Source: Paenibacillus hamazuiensis
GTDB lineage: Bacteria > Bacillota > Bacilli > Paenibacillales > NBRC-103111
Direction: 5' to 3'
Length of the DNA: 64,000 bases
Assembly: GCF_023276405.1 (NCBI RefSeq)
Contig: NZ_JALRMO010000001.1
Location: forward strand, 2,728,001 to 2,792,000
Positions 26,540 to 34,469 of the stretch are shown in pieces. Position 1 is the stretch's first letter. Every line of letters starts with the position of its first letter. Both the position numbers and the translations under genes were made by a program. A model generated the notes under the pieces. The model worked only from the letters and a program-made list of their open reading frames with translations. It was not told the DNA's origin and did no database searches.

Positions 26540-26627
26540 CACCTTCAGTGAATATTTTCCTATGTCCTAACTTTAACCGAATTCAATCCAAAGGGAAAGA
26601 ATATTTATCTTTTCCATGATAGTCAAT

Positions 26628-26644
26628 CATCGATATTATCGATG
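26628..26644. promoter_or_regulatory. Palindrome upstream of dapA-like gene
   Basis: Perfect 7-bp arms CATCGAT / ATCGATG around ATT. A further TTATCGATAA-like stretch follows at about 26657. Operator function is inferred only from symmetry and position. Confidence 0.35.
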
Positions 26645-26727
26645 CTGCAGATCGGTTTTTATCGATAACTCCGCTGAGCGAAGCCGTGTTAGTATAAGCT
26701 CAATAACCGCAATGGGAGTGAAAAAAC

Positions 26728-27618
26728 ATGTTAAACGAACGGGATATGCGAGGTATTTTTGTTCCGGTAGTAACCCCTTTTTTGCCGAATGAGGAATTGG
26801 ATTTGGATTCGTTCCGGAAATACGCAGGAAACCTGCTGCGGCAAAATATTCAAGGTTTGGTCGTTAACGGTACGACCGGCGAATCGCCGACCGTTTCCTT
26901 GGAGGAAGTAACCGCCCTTGTGCAGGTCGTCAAGATCGGCATGGCGGAACATAAAGTTCGCATGCCGATTATATTAGGCACGGGAACAAACGATACCGCT
27001 TCAACGGTAAAACGGACGGAGCTGGCCGGGAAGCTCGGCGCGGACGCTGTGCTTGTCGTAACGCCGTATTACAGCCGTCCGTCCGAGGAAGGCATTATCG
27101 AACATTTTCGCAGGGTGGCGCAGGTCGGCGTACCGGTCATCGCCTACGAGGTTCCCTCCCGTACGGGTATTCGGCTTTCTGCAGCTGCCATTCTCAGGAT
27201 CATGGATTTAAACGGGGTGATCGGGTTAAAAGACAGTTCCGGAGGCACTTCGCTCATCTCCGAGCTGACGCGCCATGAAACGAAACCGGTGCTTTGCGGG
27301 GACGATCTGTTTTTTCACGCCATGTTAAGCCAAGGCGCTTCCGGCGGCATACTGGCGTCGGCCAACATGGAAACGGACCGCTTTGCCGATGTTTACCGTC
27401 TTGCCGATCAGGGCGATTTCACCGGGGCGAAAAAAGCATTCGATTCCCTTTATCCGCTCATCGAAATGTTATTCCGGGAATCCAACCCCGCCCCGCTCAA
27501 ATGGCTGATGGCCCGCAAGGGCATCCTATCGTCAGCCGCCCTCCGTTCCCCGATGGGACCGATTACGGCAGCGCTGCAGCAGGAGCTGGAGCATGTTTTC
27601 CAACTTCGTGCACAATAA
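26728..27618 (+). CDS. dapA: DapA-family lyase (4-hydroxy-tetrahydrodipicolinate synthase-like)
   Basis: 296 residues. It has the GTTGE substrate-loop motif (48-52), Tyr140 and the Schiff-base Lys168 (VIGLKDSSGG), all as in true DapA, which condenses pyruvate with aspartate semialdehyde in lysine and diaminopimelate synthesis. GTTGE rather than GTNGE favours DapA over sugar-acid aldolases. YEVPSRTG replaces the more usual YNVPSRTG. It is monocistronic; ATG 26728 follows GGGAG. In Paenibacillus-type genomes an extra dapA copy outside the lysine operon is common, so a catabolic relative cannot be excluded. A 17-bp palindrome (CATCGAT-ATT-ATCGATG, 26628-26644) lies about 84 bp upstream. Confidence 0.82.
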   Translation: MLNERDMRGIFVPVVTPFLPNEELDLDSFRKYAGNLLRQNIQGLVVNGTTGESPTVSLEEVTALVQVVKIGMAEHKVRMPIILGTGTNDTASTVKRTELAGKLGADAVLVVTPYYSRPSEEGIIEHFRRVAQVGVPVIAYEVPSRTGIRLSAAAILRIMDLNGVIGLKDSSGGTSLISELTRHETKPVLCGDDLFFHAMLSQGASGGILASANMETDRFADVYRLADQGDFTGAKKAFDSLYPLIEMLFRESNPAPLKWLMARKGILSSAALRSPMGPITAALQQELEHVFQLRAQ

Positions 27619-27771
27619 CCAAACCGAACCGTTTACCTAAGAACCTCCCACGCCGCTGTTTTTCCGTCTTAATTTTTTTTAAAAATCAGAAAATTGACCA
27701 AGGAAAAATCAGGGATTGCAGCGAATGATTACAATGCAATTGCATGCAAATCAATATGGGAGGTTCGAAGA

Positions 27772-29421
27772 ATGCGAAAAAAGATGTGGTTAACAACGGC
27801 CGCGGCGCTTACCTGCAGTTTGGCGCTGGCATCCTCGGCGGCATTTGCCGCCGAACCGGTCAAGTCCGACATGCTGCTGCAAATTAACGGCAAGGATGCC
27901 GAATTTGCAAACCAAAGCTATTTGGTGGACAGCAGCTTGTATGCGCCTTATGAAGCGGTTGCGAAACAGCTTGGTGCAGAAGCGAAATGGAATGCGGAAA
28001 CGAAGACGTTGACGATGCAAAAGGAAAGCAATACGCTGGAGCTTAAGGCCGGCAGCCGTTCGTACAAAGTGAACGGACTTGAGCTGGCTGCGCCCACATC
28101 CCTACAGGTAACGGACACAGCGGTGCTCGTACCTGTTCGCGTCGTGTTCGAAGCCTTCGATTACCGGATCGGCTATGACAGCAAAACCCGCTTTGTCAGC
28201 ATGCAATCGAATACCGACGCCAAACCCGCCTTCAAGGTGCACGGCGTAACCCAGGACGGCTACGTCACAGGCAGCGAGCTGAAAGTTTCCGTCTTCGCCT
28301 TCAACCATGCCCTGAAAGATTTTGCGCAAGCGAAGGAAGCCAAAGCCGGTGAAGGCCATATTCATCTATGGCTTGACACCGATAAGCTCGATCCGCAAAC
28401 GGCGGTGAAAGCGTTCAAAAACGAACCGGTCGTGTTCAAGGACCTGAAGCCGGGCGAACATACGCTCACCGTTCAGCTTGTCGGCAACGACCATAAACCT
28501 CTGCAGCCGGATATTAAGCAGGTTATCAAATTCCACTCCGTAACCGTCTCGATTTTGAAGGATCTGGATCCGGACAAAGCGACGGGCCTTCGGATCGAAG
28601 GCGTGATCGCCGACGAGAAACACCGCGTGTATACGGTCGAAATGGATAGCAAGAAGCTGTACCGCATTATGGCGGATACCGGCCAAACGGACGTGCTGAC
28701 CGTGCTGCCGCGGACCGCGACTGGGATGGCTTTCGACGCCGAAGGCAATCTGTTCATTGCGAGCGGCGGCGAAGAAGGCGTTGTTTTCAAAGTCCGCAAG
28801 GCGGATCTGGAGGGCGGACCGTTCGAAACGTCAAAGGTCGAGACGTATATCACCGGAACGCAAGGCGCAAACGGTGTGACGTTCGACTCCAAGGGCAACA
28901 TGTATGTCAGCGGCGGCGCGAACGGCAACATTTACTTGCTGACGAAGGGCGGCGAATTATACACCTTCAAGAGCGGCATAACGCCGGAGCGCCAGGAGCA
29001 GATGATCACAGTGAACGGTGTAGCCTTCGGCAAGGACGGCAAGCTGTACGTGGCCAACACGAGCTCCGGCGAAGTGAACCGCTTTGCGATCAACGAGGAC
29101 GGCTCGCTCGGCGCGCGGGAACGCGTTGCCCAAAGTCCGCTGCTGTACGGCGCGGACGGACTGAACTTCGGACCGGACGGTGCGGTGTATGTGGCGGCGA
29201 ACGAGCGCAACGCGATCGTGCGTGTCTCCTTGGACGGCAAGGTGACGGAAGTCACGCACAACGGCAACGGCGGACCGCTGGAATTCCCGGCGAGCCTGCA
29301 TTTCGTCGGCCATACGCTGTATATCAGCAACTTCGACCAGCCGCGCGGCGATAACCGGCCGAACGAGCCGGGCATCGGAGCTTCGGTCGCGAAGATCGAA
29401 TTCGGCTCCTCGAATAAATAG
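27772..29421 (+). CDS. Secreted copper-amine-oxidase-N / beta-propeller protein
   Basis: 549 residues from ATG 27772 (GGGAGG upstream); an in-frame start at 27694 has no ribosome site and would bury the signal peptide. Layout: Sec signal peptide (cleavage near AAFAAEP); a copper amine oxidase N-terminal-type domain at about 30-140 (INGKDAEF...YAPYEAVAKQLGAEAKWN, then VPVRVVFEAF), common as a surface module in Paenibacillus; a beta domain with GHIHLWLDTDKLDP at about 150-250; and an SMP-30/NHL-like propeller to the end with repeats such as GMAFDAEGNLFIASG, GVTFDSKGNMYVSGG and GVAFGKDGKLYVANT. Ligand and enzymatic activity are unknown. ATGCAATTGCAT, a 12-bp palindrome at 27734-27745, lies just upstream. 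Confidence 0.82.
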   Translation: MRKKMWLTTAAALTCSLALASSAAFAAEPVKSDMLLQINGKDAEFANQSYLVDSSLYAPYEAVAKQLGAEAKWNAETKTLTMQKESNTLELKAGSRSYKVNGLELAAPTSLQVTDTAVLVPVRVVFEAFDYRIGYDSKTRFVSMQSNTDAKPAFKVHGVTQDGYVTGSELKVSVFAFNHALKDFAQAKEAKAGEGHIHLWLDTDKLDPQTAVKAFKNEPVVFKDLKPGEHTLTVQLVGNDHKPLQPDIKQVIKFHSVTVSILKDLDPDKATGLRIEGVIADEKHRVYTVEMDSKKLYRIMADTGQTDVLTVLPRTATGMAFDAEGNLFIASGGEEGVVFKVRKADLEGGPFETSKVETYITGTQGANGVTFDSKGNMYVSGGANGNIYLLTKGGELYTFKSGITPERQEQMITVNGVAFGKDGKLYVANTSSGEVNRFAINEDGSLGARERVAQSPLLYGADGLNFGPDGAVYVAANERNAIVRVSLDGKVTEVTHNGNGGPLEFPASLHFVGHTLYISNFDQPRGDNRPNEPGIGASVAKIEFGSSNK

Positions 29422-29470
29422 CAGCGTTATACCCAGGTGGATTTGCTGAAAATCGCTTGTGAAAAGAAAA

Positions 29471-29508
29471 GGGCTATCCCGGTTAGCCGTACGGCTCCGG
29501 GATAGCCC
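29471..29508 (-). terminator. Bidirectional terminator between convergent genes
   Basis: Perfect 12-bp stem GGGCTATCCCGG / CCGGGATAGCCC. On the minus strand it is followed by TTTTCTTTT, on the plus strand by TTTA. It mainly ends the four-carbon-acid operon and probably also the propeller gene. Confidence 0.85.
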
Positions 29509-29519
29509 TTTATCGCTAA

Positions 29520-30512
29520 TTACTTCGGAGACAGGTCGGCAGCCGCTTGAATGGCGGCGAGCATACTCCTTTCATCCGCTATGTTTTTGCCCGCTATATC
29601 GAAGGCGGTGCCGTGGTCGACGGATGTGCGTATGATCCCTCCGTTAAGCCCTACCGTTATATTGACGCCTTCTTCAAGCCCCAGCACCTTGATGGGAACA
29701 TGGCCTTGATCGTGATAACATGCGACCACGATGTCGAAATCTTTGCGAACCGCCCTGAAAAACAACGTGTCGGCAGGATAGGGACCGCTCGCCTGTATGC
29801 CTTCCGCTGCGGCCTTTTGTATGCCCGGGATTAACTTCTCCTCCTCCTCCCCGTTGCCGAAGAGGCCGTTTTCTCCCGCATGCGGGTTAATGCCGCAAAC
29901 GGCAATCCTCGGATTGACGTAACCGGCCCGGCTTAACGTTTCGTGTGCCAGCTTGATCACTTTATACGTACGCTCGGGAGTGATCGATTCGATAGCCTTG
30001 ATCAAGCCTACGTGGGTGGTCAAATGAATGACCTTAAGTTTGGGCGAAGAAAGCATCATCGAGTAATCTTCCGTCCCCGTCAAATCCGCCAAAATTTCGG
30101 TGTGGCCCGGATATAAATGACCGCCCTTTTGCAGCGCTTCCTTGTTCAACGGAGCTGTGCAAATCGCATGAATCTCCTTGGCCATCGCAAGTTCAACCGC
30201 TTTTTTCAAGAATTGAAACGCGGCGTCGCCGGCTTTCGGAGATATTTGCCCTAACGGAAGATCGTCCGGCAGCAAGTTCATGTCCAAACAATCTATCGTC
30301 CCCGGCGCATATTTCCCTTCCCTTACATGAGGGATCGAATGAACGGCAGCTTCAGCCTGCACGATGCGGGCGGCGCGTTCCAATATAGCCTTATCCCCGA
30401 TTACGACAGGCCGGCATATTTCGTACACAGACGAATGCGCGAGTGCTTTCACAATCACCTCCGGGCCTATGCCTGCAGCGTCTCCCATAGTGATCCCGAC
30501 GATTGGTTTCAT
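29520..30512 (-). CDS. pdxA2: PdxA2-type 4-phospho-sugar acid dehydrogenase
   Basis: A 330-residue PdxA-family protein (MGDAAGIGPEV at the start, CTAPLNKEAL and GHTEILADLTG metal/substrate motifs, NPHAGENGLFG). PdxA proper oxidises 4-hydroxythreonine 4-phosphate; PdxA2 homologues next to a DUF1537 kinase oxidise D-threonate or D-erythronate 4-phosphate to dihydroxyacetone phosphate and CO2. The kinase gene directly upstream overlaps by 4 bp, which strongly supports the catabolic role. It is the last gene of the operon. Confidence 0.88.
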   Translation of the reverse strand: MKPIVGITMGDAAGIGPEVIVKALAHSSVYEICRPVVIGDKAILERAARIVQAEAAVHSIPHVREGKYAPGTIDCLDMNLLPDDLPLGQISPKAGDAAFQFLKKAVELAMAKEIHAICTAPLNKEALQKGGHLYPGHTEILADLTGTEDYSMMLSSPKLKVIHLTTHVGLIKAIESITPERTYKVIKLAHETLSRAGYVNPRIAVCGINPHAGENGLFGNGEEEEKLIPGIQKAAAEGIQASGPYPADTLFFRAVRKDFDIVVACYHDQGHVPIKVLGLEEGVNITVGLNGGIIRTSVDHGTAFDIAGKNIADERSMLAAIQAAADLSPK

Positions 30513-31792
30513 AATGGACCTCCTTGAAGTTTTTCTACCGCCTTTATCATGACCGACTCGGTACCGAAATTGCCCGCTTTGGTCACGGCAAAAATCTCTT
30601 TCTCTTTATAAAGCCTCCCCAGCGGAACCCCCGGCTCCACTTCGTCAAGCAGCTGAAATTCATCGGTCTGAAGCTGCCGAAACACTTGATGCGCCGTGTC
30701 TCCTCCGGTAAGAAACAGATGCTGCAAATCAAAACGCCGGATCAGAGAGACGGTCAATTCACCAAGCGCTTCCGAAATTAAATTGCTCACCTCGACCGGT
30801 CCGAGGCCGTATCCGCTGCCGATTTGCTGCGTAATCTCCACCTGATTGGACGAAAACAGCGCCGTATGGCGGCCTTGAAGAAAAGCGGCTTCAGCGAGCT
30901 GCATCACCCGCTGCCGTTCCTTTTGTTTCGCTTCCCCGTCCAGCAGCACATGTGCCGATTCCAGCTCAATTCCGGTCACATTGGGGGACGAAAGCAGCTG
31001 CTGCAGCTGCTTTCGTCCGGTGGCGCTGACGCTCCCTATGACGAGCAAAACAGGTTGTTCATGCTTAGCTATGGCGGCTTCCTTTTTTTCCTGCCTTAAT
31101 CCATAAGCAAGCGGCAAATATTTCATTAAACCGGCTGAGCCTACCCAAATGACAGAATACCCGGTCTGCTTCAAAAACAGAACGAGACGGTGCAAATCCT
31201 CTTCAACTGCGGAATCCGCCGTTATGTAAGAAATGTTTCTGTTTTTAAACGATTTCAGTTTTTCCGCAACGGCATCGCGGCCCTGATTCAAATCATGGCA
31301 GGATAGGTGCCCCACTTCCCGCTGCGCTTGAGTTTGAATAAGCCGGCTGACGAGGGAATCTTGAACCGGAGTTTTCGGATCCCGCGCCACTTCCGTCTCA
31401 TGCAGCCGCTTTCCGTTCAGAAAGTGAACCCCGTCGATGACCTGGCGTCCGTTTTCCGGGTAAGCCGGCGCAATAATGACGAAATCCGGGCGAAAAACGT
31501 CGTAAACCGCATTGATTTCTGTCCCGACATTTCCGCGCAGAGTGGAATCAATTTTTTTATATACGACATCAAAAGACTCATTCCCTATACGTTCGCACAC
31601 TTTTTTTACCCGTTCGTACGCTTCTGCTCCCGAAACGGCGCGGCTGTCCGTATCGATGATCACGGCGTCTTTCACCCGCAAAGCTTCTGCATCGCCGTTT
31701 AGCGCAACGGACACATCAAGTCCGTAGCGGATTAATTGACCGCCGCAATCGCATGCCCCTGTCAGATCGTCCGAAATTATGCATAAGCGCAT
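30509..31792 (-). CDS. Four-carbon acid sugar kinase (DUF1537)
   Basis: 427 residues from ATG 31792 (a GTG at 31804 is only two bases from the AAGGAAG site and is less likely). The N-terminal DUF1537 domain starts RLCIISDDLTGACDCGGQL; the C-terminal nucleotide-binding domain contains FLTGGDTAHQVF. Such kinases phosphorylate C4 sugar acids such as D-threonate, D-erythronate or L-threonate at O4. Together with the overlapping pdxA2 gene it would give a two-step route to dihydroxyacetone phosphate. The exact stereoisomer cannot be read from sequence. Confidence 0.88.
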   Translation of the reverse strand: MRLCIISDDLTGACDCGGQLIRYGLDVSVALNGDAEALRVKDAVIIDTDSRAVSGAEAYERVKKVCERIGNESFDVVYKKIDSTLRGNVGTEINAVYDVFRPDFVIIAPAYPENGRQVIDGVHFLNGKRLHETEVARDPKTPVQDSLVSRLIQTQAQREVGHLSCHDLNQGRDAVAEKLKSFKNRNISYITADSAVEEDLHRLVLFLKQTGYSVIWVGSAGLMKYLPLAYGLRQEKKEAAIAKHEQPVLLVIGSVSATGRKQLQQLLSSPNVTGIELESAHVLLDGEAKQKERQRVMQLAEAAFLQGRHTALFSSNQVEITQQIGSGYGLGPVEVSNLISEALGELTVSLIRRFDLQHLFLTGGDTAHQVFRQLQTDEFQLLDEVEPGVPLGRLYKEKEIFAVTKAGNFGTESVMIKAVEKLQGGPL

Positions 31793-31890
31793 ATACGAAA
31801 TCACTTCCTTTTGGCCAATTTGAAAAAGCAGATCGGGGCCGCCAGGCTGCGATCCTGCTTCAACAAGCCCGGTTATTCGCCCTTGAGCAG

Positions 31891-32793
31891 TTACGCCTGC
31901 TTCAAAAAGCCTTGTTCACGATAGGTTTGAACCATCTTTTCCAGCTGCCCCTTCACTTCGGCGGACAGCTCGCCTACCGGTTTTCGCGAAGGTCCGGCCG
32001 GAACTCCGATCATGTTCAGCACTTCCTTAAGCACCGACGGCAGCGTCCCCAGTGCAAAAGCGCTGCGGAGGCTGCGGAGCACCCGCTGAGCCTTTTCCGC
32101 TTTCGCCAGCTCCCCTTGCTTCCAGTGCGAATAAATCGAAACCACCTCTTCAGGAAACACATTGGCCGTCGAGGCGATCGCTCCTTGGCCGCCGGCCATT
32201 AAGGTCGATAATATCAAAGAGTCCGTCCCGGCCAATACCGAGAACGTCTCGGGATCGGTCTCTTGGATGTAGGCCAAAATATGATCGTAGCTCCCGCTGC
32301 TGTCTTTAATGCCGACGATATTCGGCAGCTTGGACAGCTCCTTGACCGTACCCGCCTGCAAATGATTTCCGGTTCGCGCAGGAATGTTATACAGCACGAT
32401 CGGCAAGGACGTGGAATCGGCCAATGTTTTGTAATGGTCGAGCAGTTCTTTTTGCGTAAAGGTCAAAAAGTAAGGGGTTATGACCGAAACGGCATCCACG
32501 CCGATTTCCTCCAGCTTCTTGGTCAGGCGGACGGTTTCTTCCGTACTGATTCCACCCGCTCCGATATATACGGGGACCCTTCCTTTGACCTCATCCACCA
32601 CGATTTCGGCAATGCGAATTTTTTCTTCGCCGGTTAATGAGAAGAACTCGCCGTTCGTACCCAAACCGAATAACCCGTGTACCCCCGCATCGATAAACTT
32701 GTTGACCATTTGCCGCAATGCGGGCTCGTTCAGCTTATATTCCTCGGTGAACGGTGTCACCATAGCGGGAATGATGCCTTTTGGAATTAACAA
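31891..32793 (-). CDS. DapA-family aldolase (sugar-acid or sialate lyase type)
   Basis: 300 residues with Schiff-base Lys163 (IVGIKDSSG), Tyr135 (LYNIPARTG) and the substrate loop GTNGE (45-49). The GTNGE form is typical of catabolic members of the family rather than lysine biosynthesis. The start is TTG 32793, supported by GGAGGAG upstream. It sits in the operon between an iron alcohol dehydrogenase and the DUF1537 kinase, so a 2-keto-3-deoxy sugar acid or hydroxy-oxo-acid cleavage step is likely (inference). Confidence 0.85.
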   Translation of the reverse strand: MLIPKGIIPAMVTPFTEEYKLNEPALRQMVNKFIDAGVHGLFGLGTNGEFFSLTGEEKIRIAEIVVDEVKGRVPVYIGAGGISTEETVRLTKKLEEIGVDAVSVITPYFLTFTQKELLDHYKTLADSTSLPIVLYNIPARTGNHLQAGTVKELSKLPNIVGIKDSSGSYDHILAYIQETDPETFSVLAGTDSLILSTLMAGGQGAIASTANVFPEEVVSIYSHWKQGELAKAEKAQRVLRSLRSAFALGTLPSVLKEVLNMIGVPAGPSRKPVGELSAEVKGQLEKMVQTYREQGFLKQA

Positions 32794-32832
32794 ATGAGCT
32801 CCTCCTCATGGTTGATATCGTAACATACCGCC

Positions 32833-32994
32833 TTATAACCCGTTGACGACATGCTGCGGTCTTTTCTTGTTAATAAGCACATCGATGATATTTTTCACGC
32901 AGGTCATGCTGAGCGTATTAATAGCGCCGCTGGTGTAGCCGGCGATATGCGGCATTGCGATAATATTGGGAAGCTCGAACAGCGCCACTTTCAT
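32833..32994 (-). pseudogene. D-2-hydroxyacid dehydrogenase C-terminal remnant
   Basis: A 53-codon frame with its own AGGAG site. After four residues it reads LFELPNIIAMPHIAGYTSGAIN and ends NKKRPQHVVNGL. That matches the C-terminus of phosphoglycerate-dehydrogenase-type enzymes, including the catalytic-His region (PHIAGYT). A whole gene of about 315 codons would be expected, so most of it was lost by internal deletion while start and end were kept. It lies in the sugar-acid operon, suggesting an original dehydrogenase step there. Confidence 0.7.
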
Positions 32995-33031
32995 AACGGA
33001 ATCGTTTCTCCTTTCTTGAGTTTCAAAAAAG

Positions 33032-34201
33032 CTAAACCAATAGTTTAAGATAAATCGATTCGATATCCGTCAAGTTCAGCGGCTTGGGATTATTATTTAA
33101 TAAACGCGTTACTTTGGAAGCGGATACAGCGAGTTCCGGAACATCTTCCCGCTTCACTCCGAAACTTCTTAAATCCTGCGGAATTTCCAACAGGTTCGTC
33201 CACTCCGCAATTCGCTCCACTACCCGCTCGGCTGCACGCAAAGCGGATCCGCCTTGAACATGGATTCCCATAGGTTCCGCCACCAAGGAAAGCCGGTCTG
33301 CAGTGGCATCCATATTAAAGCTCATAACATGAGGCAGAAGCATCGAATTGGCGACGCCGTGAGCAATTTTGAACTTGCCTCCCAAAGGATACGCCAGCGC
33401 ATGCACGGCGGCCGTACCCGCAGCCGTCAAAGCCATGCCGCCATACATGGAGCCGAGTATCATTTTTTCTCTGGCATCTATACTGTTGGAGCCGTTCTGA
33501 TATGACTCAACAATACCGGATGAGATTAACCGGATGGATTCCAAGGCAAACATATCGCTTATCGGATTCGCTTTGTTGGAAATAAACGATTCCAGGGAAT
33601 GAGTGAACGCATCCATTCCCGTTGCAGCGGTAATCGGCTTCGGCAAGCCCAATGTCAATACCGGATCGATGATAACCAACTTAGGCAGCAAAAATTTGCT
33701 GATAACCCCTACCTTCAATTCTTCCTCAGGCAATGTCACTATCGCATTGGGAGTCACCTCCGCTCCCGTCCCCGAAGTGGTCGGAACAAGAACGGTCGGA
33801 ATGCCCGGCTTTTTGACCAGATCCGTCCCCAAAAGCTCCCGCACCGAGCAATCGTTTGTTTTCAAGACGGATAAAATTTTCGTCGTATCGAGCACGCTTC
33901 CGCCTCCGATACCGATCAAAACATCGTAAGTTATATCGGCTATACCTGCAAAAACCTCTTCGATATTTCCTACCGTCGGCTCCGGAAGGACACCGGTATT
34001 CACATCGGCATGTATCCCTTTGCCGGACAGCTGCCTTACGATCTCGTCAATGACACCGAGCTTTATAATCGAAGGCTGCGTGACGATTAAAACCGATTTT
34101 ACCGGGACTCCCGTTAAATGGAGGTGATCGCACAGCTGTTGAAGCGAATTTTGTCCCGCCGCGATATGATTTGCGGTTTGAAACCGGTACAACGCTTTCA
34201 T
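33032..34201 (-). CDS. Iron-containing alcohol dehydrogenase
   Basis: 389 residues from ATG 34201 (AAGGAG 8 bases upstream); an in-frame start at 34246 lacks a site. The protein has the GGGSVLDTTK nucleotide motif, TTSGTGAEVTPNAIV, and metal ligands in GMDAFTHSLE and the AHGVANSMLLPHV segment. Group III alcohol dehydrogenases reduce or oxidise short alcohols, lactaldehyde, 4-hydroxybutyrate or maleylacetate. First gene of the sugar-acid operon; the regulator gene lies upstream on the same strand behind a terminator. Confidence 0.9.
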   Translation of the reverse strand: MKALYRFQTANHIAAGQNSLQQLCDHLHLTGVPVKSVLIVTQPSIIKLGVIDEIVRQLSGKGIHADVNTGVLPEPTVGNIEEVFAGIADITYDVLIGIGGGSVLDTTKILSVLKTNDCSVRELLGTDLVKKPGIPTVLVPTTSGTGAEVTPNAIVTLPEEELKVGVISKFLLPKLVIIDPVLTLGLPKPITAATGMDAFTHSLESFISNKANPISDMFALESIRLISSGIVESYQNGSNSIDAREKMILGSMYGGMALTAAGTAAVHALAYPLGGKFKIAHGVANSMLLPHVMSFNMDATADRLSLVAEPMGIHVQGGSALRAAERVVERIAEWTNLLEIPQDLRSFGVKREDVPELAVSASKVTRLLNNNPKPLNLTDIESIYLKLLV

Positions 34202-34355
34202 TTCCTCAACTCCTTGTCGCTGCTTCCCTATTACGCTCCGAACCATAGGTTCCTTTTAACCACGCAAGACATTCAAATCCTTGCTATCATTATTATATTT
34301 ATTACGGTCGTTTTAACAACACTTTTCTTGAACTATTATACATATAATAATTTAT

Positions 34356-34372
34356 TGTTGTTATTTGCAACA
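34356..34372. promoter_or_regulatory. Candidate operator upstream of the sugar-acid operon
   Basis: TGTTG and CAACA flank a 7-base spacer that includes ATTTGC (34363-34368). The half-site ATTTGC/GCAAAT recurs in the promoter region of the regulator gene (36302-36385). The surrounding 34240-34380 is very AT-rich and should contain the operon promoter. Confidence 0.4.
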
Positions 34373-34390
34373 GTTTATTCCGTAAAAAAA

Positions 34391-34426
34391 GTCCTACGGC
34401 CGGAAACTCCCCTCTGACCTTAGGAC
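34391..34426 (-). terminator. Rho-independent terminator of the regulator gene
   Basis: Minus-strand stem GTCCTAAGGTC / GGCCGTAGGAC (11 positions, one mismatch, one wobble), 14-base loop, followed by seven T. It separates the regulator gene from the downstream catabolic operon. Confidence 0.85.
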
Positions 34427-34469
34427 GCAAGACTTCGCGTTTCACTTTTTTTCAGAACCTTGCCGCTGC

